Of a stretch of DNA of 64,000 nucleotides, positions 48,189-60,535 are shown piece by piece. Both the position numbers and the translations under genes were made by a program. Positions within the stretch are counted from its first letter, which is position 1. The number at the start of each line of letters is the position of its first letter. The DNA is from Girardinichthys multiradiatus (Eukaryota > Chordata > Actinopteri > Cyprinodontiformes > Goodeidae), in contig NC_061811.1 in NCBI RefSeq assembly GCF_021462225.1, positions 2,900,663-2,964,662 on the forward strand, written 5' to 3'. Below the pieces are notes generated by a model. That model saw only the letters and a program-made list of their open reading frames with translations, did no database searches and had not been told where the DNA came from.

Positions 48189-49164
48189 TTAAGCAAAGAC
48201 AAAACAAAGCTGTGTTAAAAGGAAGGATGTTATACCCTAACCCTAACTAGTGAGGAAAATGTAAGTAAACTCCTGATCTATATACTATGAAGACCAGGGA
48301 AGAAAGTATTTGCCTTTCCAGAGTACTGGATCATAATCAGGTTGTACGTTGGGCTTCAAAATTCAAAAAGAAGAAACAGGAATAAGAGACAAAGCAAGTA
48401 GAGTAGAAAAATAATACAAAATTAGATTAAACACGTGCAGGCTGTTCATCCAACTGATCAAACGTTCATACTCCTTATCCTAGGTAGAAATAATGTTCTG
48501 TTTTGTCAGTTGACAAACATCAAAGTATGCAAACTTTGTTTAGTGCTTACTGAGCATGGTGGAAGAATAGGTCAGATGCTATTTTCCAGAGAAACATAGG
48601 GATGATTGGATGTGTGACCCTTTGGAATCCAGCTGGTGGAGCTATCAAATGACCACATGCTGAAATTAAAATTTGTTGAGCCTCTCTAAGCCTCTCTTTG
48701 TTCTGGAGTATCATTCCCAACCCACTGGCTTCTCAGCTCAGGCTCAAAACACCAAAGCAGACTGGATGCTCACCCTGACCTCAGAGTAGCTTTAACTACT
48801 AAACCATAAAACGTTTGGGATCTCATCCATATTCAAAACCATGTTCAGTTCTCCCATTAACAGGCAAGGTTGAACTTGGTACTAAGGTTTTTTTTATTAT
48901 TATTAATATTTATTAAAGTACAATACATTGCACTATTTAGCTATTCATAGGTAATCAAAATAAAATATAGGGTTATGGTTAGGGTAACCCAACCCTAACC
49001 CTAACCCTAAAGATATTTAATTGGAGTTTTTAAACAAAACTTTTCAGCATTTTGACAATTTTGTATGAATGGAAACAGCTACAGGGTTGAAATATTTGTT
49101 ATGTCAGCCGTATGATTAACGCTTGAAAAGGTGAAAACATTTGCAAATTAACTTTGCCATATAC
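48189..49164. repeat. No gene; short telomere-like tracts at ~48232-48247 and ~48978-49009
   Basis: ACCCTAACCCTAACTAG and then GGTTAGGGTAACCC followed by AACCCTAACCCTAACCCTAA are the vertebrate telomere hexamer, in both orientations at the second place. Too short for a functional interstitial telomere; otherwise AT-rich. Confidence 0.8.
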
Positions 49165-49560
49165 ACCACCTGACTGCGCCAGATCATCTGATCACACTGC
49201 TTCTCATACTACTGCAGTCTAAAAGATCACCCCTCTGTTCGCTGAGTTTCACTGGCTATGCTTAGAAGTCTGCATCAAATTCAAGTCACTGATGTTAGCC
49301 TACAAAGTGCTGGATGGAATGTCTCCCATCTACTTGAACGTTTTCACAAAGGCTTATGTCATGAGTCCACTGGTCATCAAGAGGTTGTTGGCTAGCAGTG
49401 CCTACATCAAGCTCATGACAATCCAGACTCTTTTCATGTGTCGTTCCATCATGGAACAAGGAATGACCTACTGAGCGTTACCAGAACACGGGTCCTATTT
49501 ATCTGGAAGAAAGACTCAGCTCTTTAGAGAGCATCATAGCACTGCCTTCTTTCTATATTT
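49165..49560 (+). pseudogene. LINE reverse transcriptase C-terminal relic
   Basis: FHWLC-type block near 49245, then CIKFKSLMLAYKVLDGMSPI and YLNVFTKAY, followed by decayed GGAACAAGGAATGACC and SGRKTQLFRE near 49500-49530. The order matches the C-terminus of L2/Rex-type LINEs (LHWLPV..RI.FK.L.L.YK.L.G..P.YL). Frameshifted and truncated. Confidence 0.6.
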
Positions 49561-50719
49561 ATTTTTCCACCAAAAGAACTCTTGTTTTTAAACCAGTTTG
49601 GTTCAGGTACCTTCAAACTTAGGTGTTTTGTTGAGAACAGAAGTGTGTTTGCACCAGTTTTGGGAACCAAGGATGTGTCAACAACAATGGGTGTTGTGCA
49701 AAGTGGAATCAAAGCATAGTAGAACAGTATTTTCTTTGTCTTCGCTACCATACCTCTTGTTTTTGTTGCTGCTAACTTTAACTTTGGTCCGCAGGAAAAC
49801 CAAGTATTTTGCAGTGCCCGAGTAGAACTATAGTTTGCGCCCTGGAGCCTCTTTTTTTATTGGTGAAAACACACGACACCAGTTCGAAATCACTTTCCTA
49901 ACCACGTTGGTAGAAAAGGGATCTAGTAGTCTTCCTTCTAAGTAGTGTATTGTTAGATTAACTGCATTGTTATATCCCTATTTGTAAGTTGCTTTGGGTA
50001 AAAGTGTATAAATATATTTACAACCTGGATTTCTTATAAATTCTACCCTAGTCTTAAGGTTTTAGTCAGGAGTGTAAAAAAATCTATCCAAATCGTTTTT
50101 AAACATCACATCATTTTGCCACTTTTAGTTTAGCATAAAGGCACTTATGTTGCACATTTTCTTCTGTTTGGACAGAATGAAACTCTCATCTTGTCAAATT
50201 GCATGGAGCATTAACCACAGCTGCTCTTAATTATATTTTCATCATTACAGGTGAATTTGTAAACGGCGATGTTGTTCGAATATATTAGAAAAATGACCTC
50301 CTAAGCAGTCCATTAGAGTAATGAGATTACTTAAGCAGCTGTGGTCTCAGTGAACTGTAAGGAGGAAAATAACGTTTAGATTTGGTTCTGACATGGACAA
50401 CTGTACAAATGAAACATAAAAATGACTAGAAATATTTGCATTTAAAGGAGATGGTTGCATTAGTAAGTGTATATGAGACATGGCAACTGGCAGAGAGTCC
50501 AGTTTTAAAACACAATGTGTTAACAGTAAGGCAAAAACAACATGTTGGCCATGAAGAGCATGGGGATCAGTGTGGGGTGCTTAAAAAGCCACAATGCCAA
50601 ACTTATTGCCACCCCATATTTGCTGTGTAAAGCTATATATTTTTTCATCTTTCACAGTCGCATATTCCTCATTGAAAGAAAATGTGATCTTGTTCACTTA
50701 TAGAAGGTTTTGCACCAGA
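49561..50719. other. No gene recognised
   Basis: AT-rich; open frames at 49598-49825 and 50436-50630 have no recognisable features. Confidence 0.5.
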
Positions 50720-50866
50720 GACATGGAAATGATGACTGATACCTGTGACCTGGAAGAAAACCTGTTTATGGCTGCGAAAGACTTGAGACTGGGACGAAGG
50801 GTCAGCTTCCCGCAGGACAACAGCTCTAAACATACAGCTCAGTCAGACAAAAAGGCAAATTCATAA
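50720..50866 (+). pseudogene. Tc1-like transposase fragment around the second catalytic Asp
   Basis: The plus frame reads LEENLFMAAKDLRLGRRVSF and PQDNSSKHTAQ. QDNSSKHTA matches the Tc1 QDNDPKHTA box, and the preceding helix matches too. Nothing else of the element is seen on either side. Confidence 0.65.
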
Positions 50867-52359
50867 AGACAATGATTCCTTTCATATTTTGCCATTTTTA
50901 ACTTATATTGAAGTAGAGGTATGGTCTGACAATTTTGCACTAATCTTATAGGATTTCACTTATATTTTTGTCTCGGATCCTGAATTGCAGATGAGAGAAT
51001 CAGACCAGTGCACTAGATCTTTTGCAAAGTACCTCAGAGACCCCTAATGGAAGAGAGAACTGGACTAATTCCAGTGTGAGAAAGTTTTTGTACTCCCTGG
51101 GCCAATTTACGTTATACTAATTCTGTCATTGTCATTCTGTTAGACGGTTGTTGAAGAGACCCATTTCATATGATGGTTTAAGGAATAAAAAGCTTCTCAC
51201 TGGTTCATTTGAAGCACAATACAGGTTAATCCTTGGCCCCTTCATTATCCCGTGGATTCATCATTGGAGTCCAAATCGCTGCTAAGCCACAGATCATAGT
51301 GAACAAGGGAGAATAAGGATTTACGGGACCGCGGGGGCCCAGACTGTACTTTCACATCACATCAGAGATTTCTTCACTGCCCGGGTGACATCAGAGCGAC
51401 AAGTGTTAGCAGGGCATTTGACGTTTCACTCGATGTTTCATGTCAGCTCTGAGACAGAGCGGTTCAAAGGTGCTGAATCAATATGCAGCGGTTGCCTCAG
51501 GTGGAAAGCCCTTCGCCTTTTTACACCTCTCTAAAATGCCACTGAAATACCAGCAAACTACAGACGGTAAATTGAAATATTTGTGTGTATGTGGGGGTGT
51601 TGCTTGAAAGTAAGTGTTATACGGGATTTTCATGGGCTTGGTGTGAAAAGGATTTGATTTGTTTTGACTGATCCAGACAACATCTCACCAGGTCTGTGCT
51701 ATACACACAAAGGTCTGTTACATGTATATATAAGAGACAAATGTAATAATTTAGGTTGGAATATGCTGGAGCTTTTCATGACTTGATTTTCAATCCAAAA
51801 TTCAGGCTCCTCCTTTTAACTGAAAATTAACTTTATTCTTCTTTCTCCAATTTTGGGACTATTAATGCTGTTCAATATGACTGACAGCTTCAAGTGTAAA
51901 AAAAACTCAGTGTAACCACCAAGATATAGAAAAACCTTCTAACCACTTTAAATATTAAACTTGACTGCATTGTTTAATTACTAGGATTGAATTGGAATGT
52001 AAGTATCTGACTGTAAATATGTCTGTATGTATGTTTCTGTGCATCAAATGTTTTTGCTCTGTAAAGTTGTATGAATAAATAAAACTAAATTTAATTAAAT
52101 GTGTTGTTTCTTTATCATTTTTTTCTTCTTGTTTCTTTCCTTCTTTTTATCTTCAAATCTTTCCTTTCTAACTCAGTGTCTTTTATACATATTTGCTCTT
52201 AAATAGCTCTTTTCCTACTTTTTTAACACAGATGAATCAGTCTTCTTTTCCTTTTCTTATGCTTTGCTTCACCATTTTGCATTCAGATGTGCTTTTTTTA
52301 TCTCCTTTGGATTATCATTTTACTCACCTAACATATCTAACCACTTTTTCTGAGCGATA
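50867..52359. other. No gene recognised
   Basis: AT-rich; nothing identified. Confidence 0.5.
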
Positions 52360-54010
52360 ATGTACTTTGGTCATGTTTTTCTATTCCCAGTACTGTCAAC
52401 CTGCATTACTAGAGAGTTTTTCCAAGCATCCCTGTGGGTTATTTATGTCCTCTTGTTGGACCACTTGTTTGCTGAATATTGGACCATTTGCACGTTGCTG
52501 GACGCCACTATGCCTTTCCAACGGCATCAGCCATTTTGTATCCAGGACAGTCTGTTACAACAAATCCCATCGGCCACTGCGGCTGATATGACGGGGCGTC
52601 CCAAGTCTGACGTCACAGGAGATTATAAAAGAAGGTGACCCCCTTTAAAGAACGCCTTCAGCTGGAGACCTTGACACGGTTACCACGCAACTGAAGCATC
52701 TTCTGGAGAAGAAGAGGTCCCACGTGGAGTCTTCCTTTATTCTCCTTCGTTGGCCAACGAAAAATTCATGAAAGAGGTTTCTGGAATGAGAAGGCCAAAA
52801 ATTTCACTTTGCCAATCGAAGACGTGAGTTTAACACGTAACCAAAACCACAGAGTTTCAAGGAGACGCAACTTTCCCTCCTTGCTTGGTTCTAGTCGACT
52901 GGTGACGGTCAGATCCTATTTTTCCTTTTCGCCAAGGAGGCCAAAGGACGGAGATTGACCACTTTCTTGGAGTCTAACTGCGGACGCGCAGGTGCTCTTC
53001 AACCTTTTTTTTTTTTCTTCACTTGCTGCTCAGAAGGAAGACTTCACCAAAGTAAAACTCATCCTTTTATTATTATTATTTTATTTCTTTTTTAGGAATG
53101 GCGTGGGCAGGGTAGAGTAGGATTTTTAGTGCGATTAGATTCGCCATTTAATCTAATGCGTTCTGAATTATATGTACATGCAACCTTTCATTGAAACCTT
53201 GATGTGCTGTGTTGGATGTCTGGAAGCCGCTGTGCTACCCATCTTTGTGTGTGCTTTGCGGGGTTATTTAACACCTGAGAGCAAGCGCAGGCGCGCTGTG
53301 GAACTGGACTGTTATAATAACCTCATGGAGAAATTCCCCATTTTCTTTGTCTTCAACTTTATTGCTAATTAGCTTGCCGCCAAAAGTTTTATAACTCTTT
53401 GTGTGCTCACCCCCGCCCAGAGTTGGGGGATGTTTTATGACTAAGTATAACTGAGTTACAGTTTGGGCTATGCTCCCAACCTCTGCTCACCACCACATCC
53501 CTTTGTCATATTATCATTTTTGCCATAACTGCTGGTTTGATCTCATACACACCCACTGCTGTTTTGCTTTATTTTGTTCAGTTAGATATTTTACCCCTTT
53601 TGTGTAGAACTTTGCATGTTTGAGTAGGTGAAGATTATTGAATCGGAAGAGCGGATTGTATCAGGCTGTGATTTAATAAATATTCACATAGATAAAGAGA
53701 AGGCGTTTTGTGTTTATTTTGTGCAAGAGTTATTCATCAGTCAAAATAAAGTTAAAAGTTCCACACATTCCGGCAGAAACGGTCGATTAAACTATTTGGT
53801 AAGAGTTATCAATTATTACTGAGTATTTAACGGTTGTAATTATCAAAGGTGTTGAGCCACAATTACAACACCAGAAGACATCTCTGGTCTCAATTCATAA
53901 ATGAGGATTTTTGGTTGAGAAATAAATTTTGTCAAATTAGGATTTTTAATTATAATTATTGATTAATATTAATTAATCAGTAATCACAATTCCAATACTC
54001 TTGCCTTTGC
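52360..54010 (+). repeat. LTR-like or retroelement leader block with promoter signals
   Basis: A compositionally distinct block: a promoter-like core near 52600, a GC-richer leader to about 53000, poly(T) near 53005, then several AATAAA signals (for example TTTAATAAATATTCAC at about 53670, AAAATAAAG at about 53745) and an AT-rich end. The order promoter, leader, poly(A) signals suggests a long LTR or a non-autonomous retroelement. I found neither ends nor a target duplication, nor coding for retroviral proteins. Confidence 0.35.
52608..52631 (+). promoter_or_regulatory. CRE (TGACGTCA) followed by TATA box
   Basis: A perfect cAMP-response element TGACGTCA at 52608-52615 is followed, with 8 bases between, by TATAAAAG at 52624-52631. 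A start site would be expected near 52655-52660. CREB/ATF factors bind the CRE; the close CRE-TATA pair is typical of strong polymerase II promoters in LTRs and of immediate-response genes. No gene is recognised downstream. Confidence 0.6.
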
Positions 54011-54519
54011 ATGTGGTTGTAAGCTTGGGCTCATGTCGCAGCTAACAATTAAGGCTCTGATTTTCAGGCCTTCTAGGGATTAAGTGCTGAGAAATCATGG
54101 GTTTTTATTTTAAAATATATTTTAAAGGTGTTTTTAAGGTATTCTTTTCATGCCTTCTCTTTTTTAACTTTCCAAAAACAGGATTGATGGTAAACAAAGT
54201 CTGCTGTCAAGGTTAATGCGAGCAGAGTGGACTTTTGGAGGAACAAACACTGTGACACTAACCGGGGACCACTAGATGTCTGTAAGTAATCACAGTCACC
54301 TGTGGGTAAACCCACATTAAATTAGGGCCAGAGTGGAAACTTCAGTCACATGCTCTGTCTGTTAGGAAGGTAGAGGAGAGATACTTCATAGACACGTGCA
54401 CTAAGAACTTCATGCTGGTAGCCAGAAAGTGAGACATTGAACATAAAGTGAACATAAACGACCACTGATGGCGCACGCAACAAGATGGCTGCTGCCAGGG
54501 AGCTACCCTTATTATATGC
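54011..54519. other. No gene recognised
   Basis: AT-rich start, then unidentified sequence up to the hAT relic. Confidence 0.45.
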
Positions 54520-55860
54520 CGTGTGTTGTGCATAGCCTCCAGCGAGCCATTATTGTTTCTCTACAGAGCAGACCGTTCTATAGCGCATTAGCCAAAAGCA
54601 GAAAGGTTGTAGGCCATTTTAAGCACGATCCGCCAAACACAGTGGAGCTGAAAAATCAGCAAATCTTATATTTCCGAAAAAAGGCACTCACACAGGAAAT
54701 GTTCTGCGAAATCATGAATCACTGACAGATGCACTGTCTGAACATGTCACCAGTGTCACAATGCCGATGCAGGGTGAGCTGGATGAGCTGAAGAAGTTGG
54801 AAACTGTGTTGGAGTACTGCAGGTAATTTATTGCCATTCATGGCTGTTATGATTTGGGGTTGTTTGGTTTTTGGTTTTGGGTTTTTTCTTATGTTTTTCA
54901 CAGTTCAAGTTTTGAATCATGTTTCTGTTTATTTTCCTGGTCATGCTTTAGTTTTGTCGTCTTGTTCATGTTTTGTCAAGTTTGGTTTTCAGATCTGGTT
55001 ATGCTTTTGCATCATGTTTTTTATAGTTTCTGTTAGTTTGTGTTCAAGAGTCTCTGTTTTGCTCCAGCCACGTTTTGTTCTGTTAATTCGGATCACCTGC
55101 ACCTATTAATCTGTCTTCTTGTTTCACCTGGTCACACTCCATAAATACACACCTGTTCTGTCAATTATGGCGGAATAATTTCTCAGATCATGTCTTGTTT
55201 TTTGATCATGCAATACCTGTCTCGCCTGCCCATTTGTTGTTTTGTTCCTGCCTCCTGCTGTGAGTGAGTTTCTGTTATTAAACCTTTTGCACTTACCATC
55301 ACGCTGCTTGCTCGTCTGCATTCTGGGGTCCTATATCTCGCAAATCCTAACAATGGCATGTTTGTTTCTTAATGAAAATGAGTCATTGTCAGAAGTAGTG
55401 TGTCTGGGTGGATGTGTGGGAATGAGTAAATAAGGTTAAGTCCTAGTGTGTGAGGGTTAGATGTCTGTATGTGTGTTTATTTGTAAATGGAAGTTACAAG
55501 TCACTGATTCATTTTTTTCTAACTGGAGGTACATAACTGAACTCCTGGGAGGAGAGAAGTTTGTTTCCTGCTCAGTGGTGCTGCCAGCATTTTGTCATGG
55601 AAGTCTCTGAGGATAACCCAACATACATGACAAAATTTAAAAAGACCTCCATTACAGAAATGGTCAAACGCACAGAAAAAATAAACACTACTTGACTCAG
55701 GGTGTCCACAGCACTTGATCCAAGGTTTAAGGACCTCAAGTGTCTGAGGAGACCAGAGAAGGTTAAGCTGTTGCTCAATATCATTGGTTTGCTGAAGGAG
55801 GGACAGAGGCCTGCACAGCATGAACCAGCAACATCTGAGCCATCCAAGAGAAGACCTCTA
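54520..55860 (+). pseudogene. hAT transposase relic (ZBED-like) with intron
   Basis: Plus-strand blocks in order: PCVVHSLQRAIIVSLQSRPF and SALAKSRKVVGHFKHDPP (54528-54640), LTDALSEHVTSVTMP (54720-54765), GELDELKKLETVLEYC (54775-54820), then, after an intron-like gap, ITELLGGEKFVSCSVVLPAF (55533-55592) and STALDPRFKDLKCL (55705-55745). These match the catalytic-domain C-terminal half of hAT transposases of the ZBED type. A donor CAG|GTAATT at 54821-54823 and acceptor GGAG|GTAC at 55528 would keep the frame (Tyr-Cys-Arg-Tyr-Ile), so the element had, or arose from a gene with, an intron there. Deletions, a frameshift near 54715 and stops near 55605-55695 make it inactive. Confidence 0.8.
54840..55357 (+). 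mobile_element. Solo LTR in the hAT intron, with 5-bp target duplication
   Basis: The LTR body is 54845-55352 (508 bp), from TGTTATGATTTGGGG to AAATCCTAACA. Identical 5-mers ATGGC flank it at 54840-54844 and 55353-55357. It aligns with the reverse complement of the LTR at 614-1142 through most of its length, including the CATAAATACACACCTGTTC TATA-like region (55139-55158) and the TTATTAAACC poly(A)-type signal (55276). The first and last pentamers have mutated from TGTCA/TGACA. Confidence 0.9.
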
Positions 55861-55953
55861 TACTATAAGCTGCATTTCTTATGTTCTTCCTGTGTGGTTT
55901 TATGTTCATGCAAGGAAAAGAAGAAGAAAATAAATTTTGATGACTCAGCATTA

Positions 55954-56060
55954 GGGATGGGTACCTTTCACATTTGAACTGATACCGTACCCGATGCCTG
56001 GTACTCCTGGGAATTGATTCCCAGGAGTACCAGTTTTCACTACTTTTGTGTGTGTTTATG
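55954..56060. repeat. Palindrome-bearing hAT-MITE-like end
   Basis: TTAGGGATGGGTACC at 55952 looks like a hAT-type terminal sequence. The block holds a perfect hairpin: CTGGTACTCCTGGGAA, loop TTGA, TTCCCAGGAGTACCAG (about 55998-56033). The other end was not found. Confidence 0.5.
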
Positions 56061-56499
56061 TTGTGATAAATGTTCATTCATTTAATAATAAAATCTCTAA
56101 ATGTTTCTATTTTACATATTTATTTCTCAATATATAATTTTTACGAATATATCAAAACAACATCCAGATGTCTGTATTTAAACATTTGAGTTGTTTCAAA
56201 CATTTCTTCTCGGTTTAAAATATCGTTGAGCTAGCTGCACCAGTGTTTTGTGGAGAATATTGGGGACAGTATCTCATTGTTTAAGATTGTTTCAGTAAGA
56301 AACATATTTGTGTAAAGACAGTATTTGGGCCCTTGTATTACAAGATAATTAAAACAACACAGAAAAAAATCCAGGATGCATTTTGAAGAGATTAATTTGT
56401 CTCTGTTATCACACAGCAAACTTGACACTTTCTTCCAACCTGCTTGACACGTTTCTTCAACTTTTCACACTCACCGTTGCTCTGGATTATTTACCCTAA
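56061..56499. other. No gene recognised
   Basis: AT-rich, nothing identified. Confidence 0.5.
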
Positions 56500-57480
56500 G
56501 TATTTAAAATTGTCCTCCTTTATCCATGGTCCTTGTAACCTCGCGGCTCCACTTGGGTCCTTCTTGTTCACACACATGTATTCTGTCTTGCTCTGGCAAA
56601 CCTTCTGCCATCACAGATCATAATGTCATCAGAACACAATGCAACTCCCTCTGACCTTCTCTTATCTTCTCTATCAACCTTTAAAGCAAATATTGAATCT
56701 GTAGTACTTTTTTTATCATTAAACTATACTGCTACTTGTAGATGGTCACTTCTGACATCATTCTAGCTTCCACAACTTCCCATAACCTCTTTGCATGACT
56801 CAGCTTTATTCCTCTGCAGTTGCCACAGCTCTGCACATCTCACTTGTTCTTAAAAGTTGGTTCCAGCACACGTCTCCTCCATTCCTCAGGCATCTTCTCT
56901 CTCTCTAAGATCTCATTGAACAGTTTAGACAAAACCTTTACTGCTGTCTCTCTTAGATACTTCCATACCTCCATACCACCTTCCTTACTTAATTCTCACT
57001 GACCTTTGCTACTTCCTGATCCACAATGGTCACTTCTTCTGCTCAGTTTTGTCTCATTTTACTCATTCAGAGTACTCCTTCCATCTTCCTATCAGTACAT
57101 CTCCATCTCAATCCTGAATCACTCTAACCTGCTGAACATCCTTACCATCTCTGTCTCTCTGCCTCACCAACCTCTAACCCTAACCCTAACCTTTGTTTGA
57201 CTTGGCTAATGCTACCTTCACTTTACGCTAAGTCTCCCTGTACTCCTAGTGACTCTCTTCAGTCCTCACAGTGTCCCACTTTTTCTTAGCTGATTTCTCT
57301 ATCCTTACACTCCTGCTCTTCTTTGTTCCACACCAAGTCTTCTTATCAACCCTTCTACCATATAAAGTACATATAAAGTACTGTCCTACCTGTCTCCTTG
57401 ATAACGTTAGTTGTAGTTGTCCAGTCGTCTGAAAGCACCTCCTTGCCACCAAGAGCCTGTCTCAACTCCTCCCTGAAGGC
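56500..57480 (-). pseudogene. RTE-type LINE relic
   Basis: Minus-strand blocks from right to left: GRRVDKKTW and SAKKKWDTVRTEESH (57360-57250; the linker after the endonuclease), EYRET and RKVKVALAKSNKG (57240-57195), then VWKYLRETAVKVLSKLFNEI and MPEEWRR (56980-56880), NCRGIKLS-type sequence (about 56820), and finally SKTEYMCVNKKDPSGAA and FKYLG (56595-56500). This is the order found in RTE-clade reverse transcriptases; the segment with the catalytic YADD box is deleted between the last two. Many stops. A telomere-like CTAACCCTAACCCTAACC lies inside it at 57175-57192. Confidence 0.75.
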
Positions 57481-58959
57481 CACACAACTTTCCTGTTTCA
57501 CTTTGTGACTTTAGATGTGCTTGAAAATCAGATTCACCGCCTGGTTGCCCTTTTATCGTCATCTTCAGTAATACAAACAGGTGAATCTTTATTAAAATTA
57601 CAGTCTAAGAATCATATACTAACTAATTTTTCAACTTTATTTTTAAAGTTTTTTTAAGGTTGTGAAATTCACATTCACAACCCAATATTGGATATAAGCC
57701 AATGGTGTTGGAAGACATGAGGCCTTAGAAAATGGTGCTCTCTCATCACCATCCTATACATTTGTAGCATAATCAGTTTGATAACCAGATTTAGGAGTCT
57801 GCCACAATTTTTGGGGCCTGTTGTTACATTCTGCAACATGAGCGGAGCAGCAATCACATGTAATGTATACGCATGTACCACTGCTACTGAATCAACACAC
57901 CTGGGATGTTGCAACAATAACCTAATAATAACATCAGTTAATCTCATGCTACTCCATCCACACAGGTCACCCCCCTCAGGATGCTGAATGCTTCAGGCTG
58001 AAAGTGAAACTCGCTGTCCTTTACTTCTAATTAATTTGGCTAACAATATTCGGACTACTTGGAGGCACTCATTGAACGTACATATTTCAAAGATGTGCCT
58101 GAAATTCCAGATAATCTCCAACATTTCTTCATATTTGGATCTTCATAAGTGATATTATTCAAAACGGCAGCAAGACACATAAGGAAACACTGGAACAGCA
58201 GCTTTGCCCACTATAAAGTTTGTGGACGAGATAGCTCCTTATTGCCATCCAGTGATGTACCATATGCAAATAAAACCCATTCGTCTGTTCAATAAAGATG
58301 GAAGACTGATGCTAACACTGTGAATAACAATGCTAAAGAAATTAAGCAAAAACTGCAGTTTCTAAAAAAATAATACATGCTTTTCCAGTTCTAGGCTTTT
58401 AAAAGAGGATGTACATAATTAAAATGACCTAGTTTTTACCAAGTTCTGAAATTATTTATATCTACCATCAGGAATAGAGAAACACACTGCAGAATACACA
58501 CTGTCATTGTTCATTTAACAAGGAATAACTTTGAATTTGAAAAGCTGTGTGTAAAAATAGAAACAAACCATCCTAGCTGTGATATGTGATTTAACAAAAA
58601 GGATGCAGTCAGATGCTTCTGATCAGATGTATTGATCATCAGTGTGAGCTGTAGAAGCAGCAGTGTTTGCTGCTCTAGAACACACAGATGTGTGTCAGCA
58701 TAATGCCACGTTGGTTACTTTTAACAAAGCAACTGTTGCTCTTCATCGGTATACTGACAAAAAACCCAAGAGCTCCATCTCTTACGATCTGAGCCTCAGT
58801 TGGCATGAATGTTTTCTACATTTTAGGATTCATAATAGAAGAACAAGCATTGTTCTTTTTGCAGGGCTGAAGGACAGACCATTTTCTCTAAAAAGAAAAT
58901 AATTTGCAGTGCTGCATCTGATTGACCTGGATAGCTAACACCACATTAGGGATGTCTGG
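57481..58959. other. No gene recognised
   Basis: AT-rich; short frames at 57675-57987 and 58663-58902 carry no domain I recognise. Confidence 0.5.
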
Positions 58960-59240
58960 CCAACCTTTTAGAGAAAACCAAACACAGCATTTAATCACAA
59001 ACATCTCATTCCAACTGTAGCGCACGGAGGTGAAGGGTTGATGATTCGACCCTGCTTTGCAGCAACCAGGGAATCTTGTAGTTATCATAAATTAAGGTGT
59101 TGTAATGGCCCAGTCAAAGTCCAGACTAGTATTGTTGCTAAAGGTGGTTTTACAAGCTGTTGCAGGGTGGGTTCCTTATTTAATGAATCTGGGCAGAAGA
59201 AAAAATTCAGCGCTTAGATTAAATCAGATCCCAGTCTGGA
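58960..59240 (+). pseudogene. Tc1-like transposase relic, internally deleted
   Basis: CGCACGGAGGTGAAGGGTTG and the following CTGCTTTGCAGCAACCAGG (59020-59070) match the HGGGSVMIWGCFAASG box. After a deletion, AATGGCCCAGTCAAAGTCCA (59104-59123) matches the WPSQSKSP box just before the catalytic Glu. Little else remains. Confidence 0.6.
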
Positions 59241-60535
59241 CTATTCGTTTGTCTTCATATACTCCCATCCTCCCCTCTTTGTCACTGTTTCATTTTCCTG
59301 GGTATCCTTGGGTGTTATTGGACTCTTTTGGATTTTGTGCCACAGAAACAGCTGAAAAAAGTTCCCAATGATAGTATTTATGATAAAATTAAAGTATGAG
59401 AGAGAAAACACTGTGATGTTAAACCTCCTCCTGTCAGATTTTGCTGAAAGCATTTTGTAATAATGTCACACACTGATTCATTGAATATATCATATCTCCT
59501 GAAGTCATGTTTCAGTCAAATGTTCACTGTGTAACAGCGAGGCTGGCCTACTTATGGCTGGATTGAAACCTAATGAAATCTTTTAATGAGCAGTCGCTGT
59601 GTGACAGCGTCTGCAGGGTGAGGCTGCCAGAAGATGTGTGTCAGCATGCTTCTCTGAATTGTCGATACGTGTGCATGTATGTGCAAGTTTGGATGTATGA
59701 GAATCCAGGTTCTTTAAAAAGCCATTTTGTCTGCCACTAAGGCCTGTGGGGGATTTTGTGGAAAGCCAAGAGACCTACAGCACACCAAGACAGGATTAGC
59801 TAAAATTAAAGTGAACAACTTTGGAATAATTAATCTGTTTCTTTCTCTCATCTTCTGTTCTTCTCTGATGTGAACATTTCTGCTCCAGTTTAAATGTTTC
59901 CTCCACCCTTCCATCCTTCTTCTATTCCTGCCTGCTTCCATGCATGTCATTTTAGTCTTTTAAAATGTTTTCTCTGTCTCCTCCTCCCAGAGGACAGCAG
60001 GAGCACATAAGTAAAGACGCTCCCATTCTCCAGTTGACGAGCAGATAAGAATAAGAATTACAGAAGCATTCGCTAGAGAGCGAGACACAGGGAGGAATGG
60101 AGGGAGGATGGGGGAAAAAGGATTGAGCAATAGAGACAGGGAAGCAAGGGAGGGGAGGTGAGATGGAAACAGAAGGAGGGGATGTGACAGAGGGGAGAAC
60201 AGAGAGTAGAACACAAAGATGGGAACACTCATGCTGTGCTATCGGCTCGGTTGTGAATTTACTGAATTCCTTGTTTTTGTTACATGATTTATTTTCCTTT
60301 CGCCGCAGCAAGTTTACAGAGGCGTGACTGATAACAGACGACTTCTCAGACAGTTCACTCGAGGACTGGGCCCAATCCTTTTGTATTTACTGCTCATCCA
60401 AAAGGAACCTAAACAGGACCAGACCTCCTGCAATAAATGTCTGTGCTGGGAATCGAAACAATTCAGATTGGTTATAGGTTCCTAGAATATAGTGCTTATA
60501 TTCAAAGGCTGTGGTCTATCATATTTTAAACATGT
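59241..60535. other. No gene recognised
   Basis: Includes a purine/pyrimidine-biased stretch at about 60080-60190 that gives Pro/Ser-rich frames on the minus strand; these are compositional. Confidence 0.5.

Noticed and set aside
59952..60311. Minus-strand frames of 90-119 codons rich in Ser/Pro/Leu
   Set aside because: Both overlap a purine-rich tract, which explains the composition; no domain recognised.
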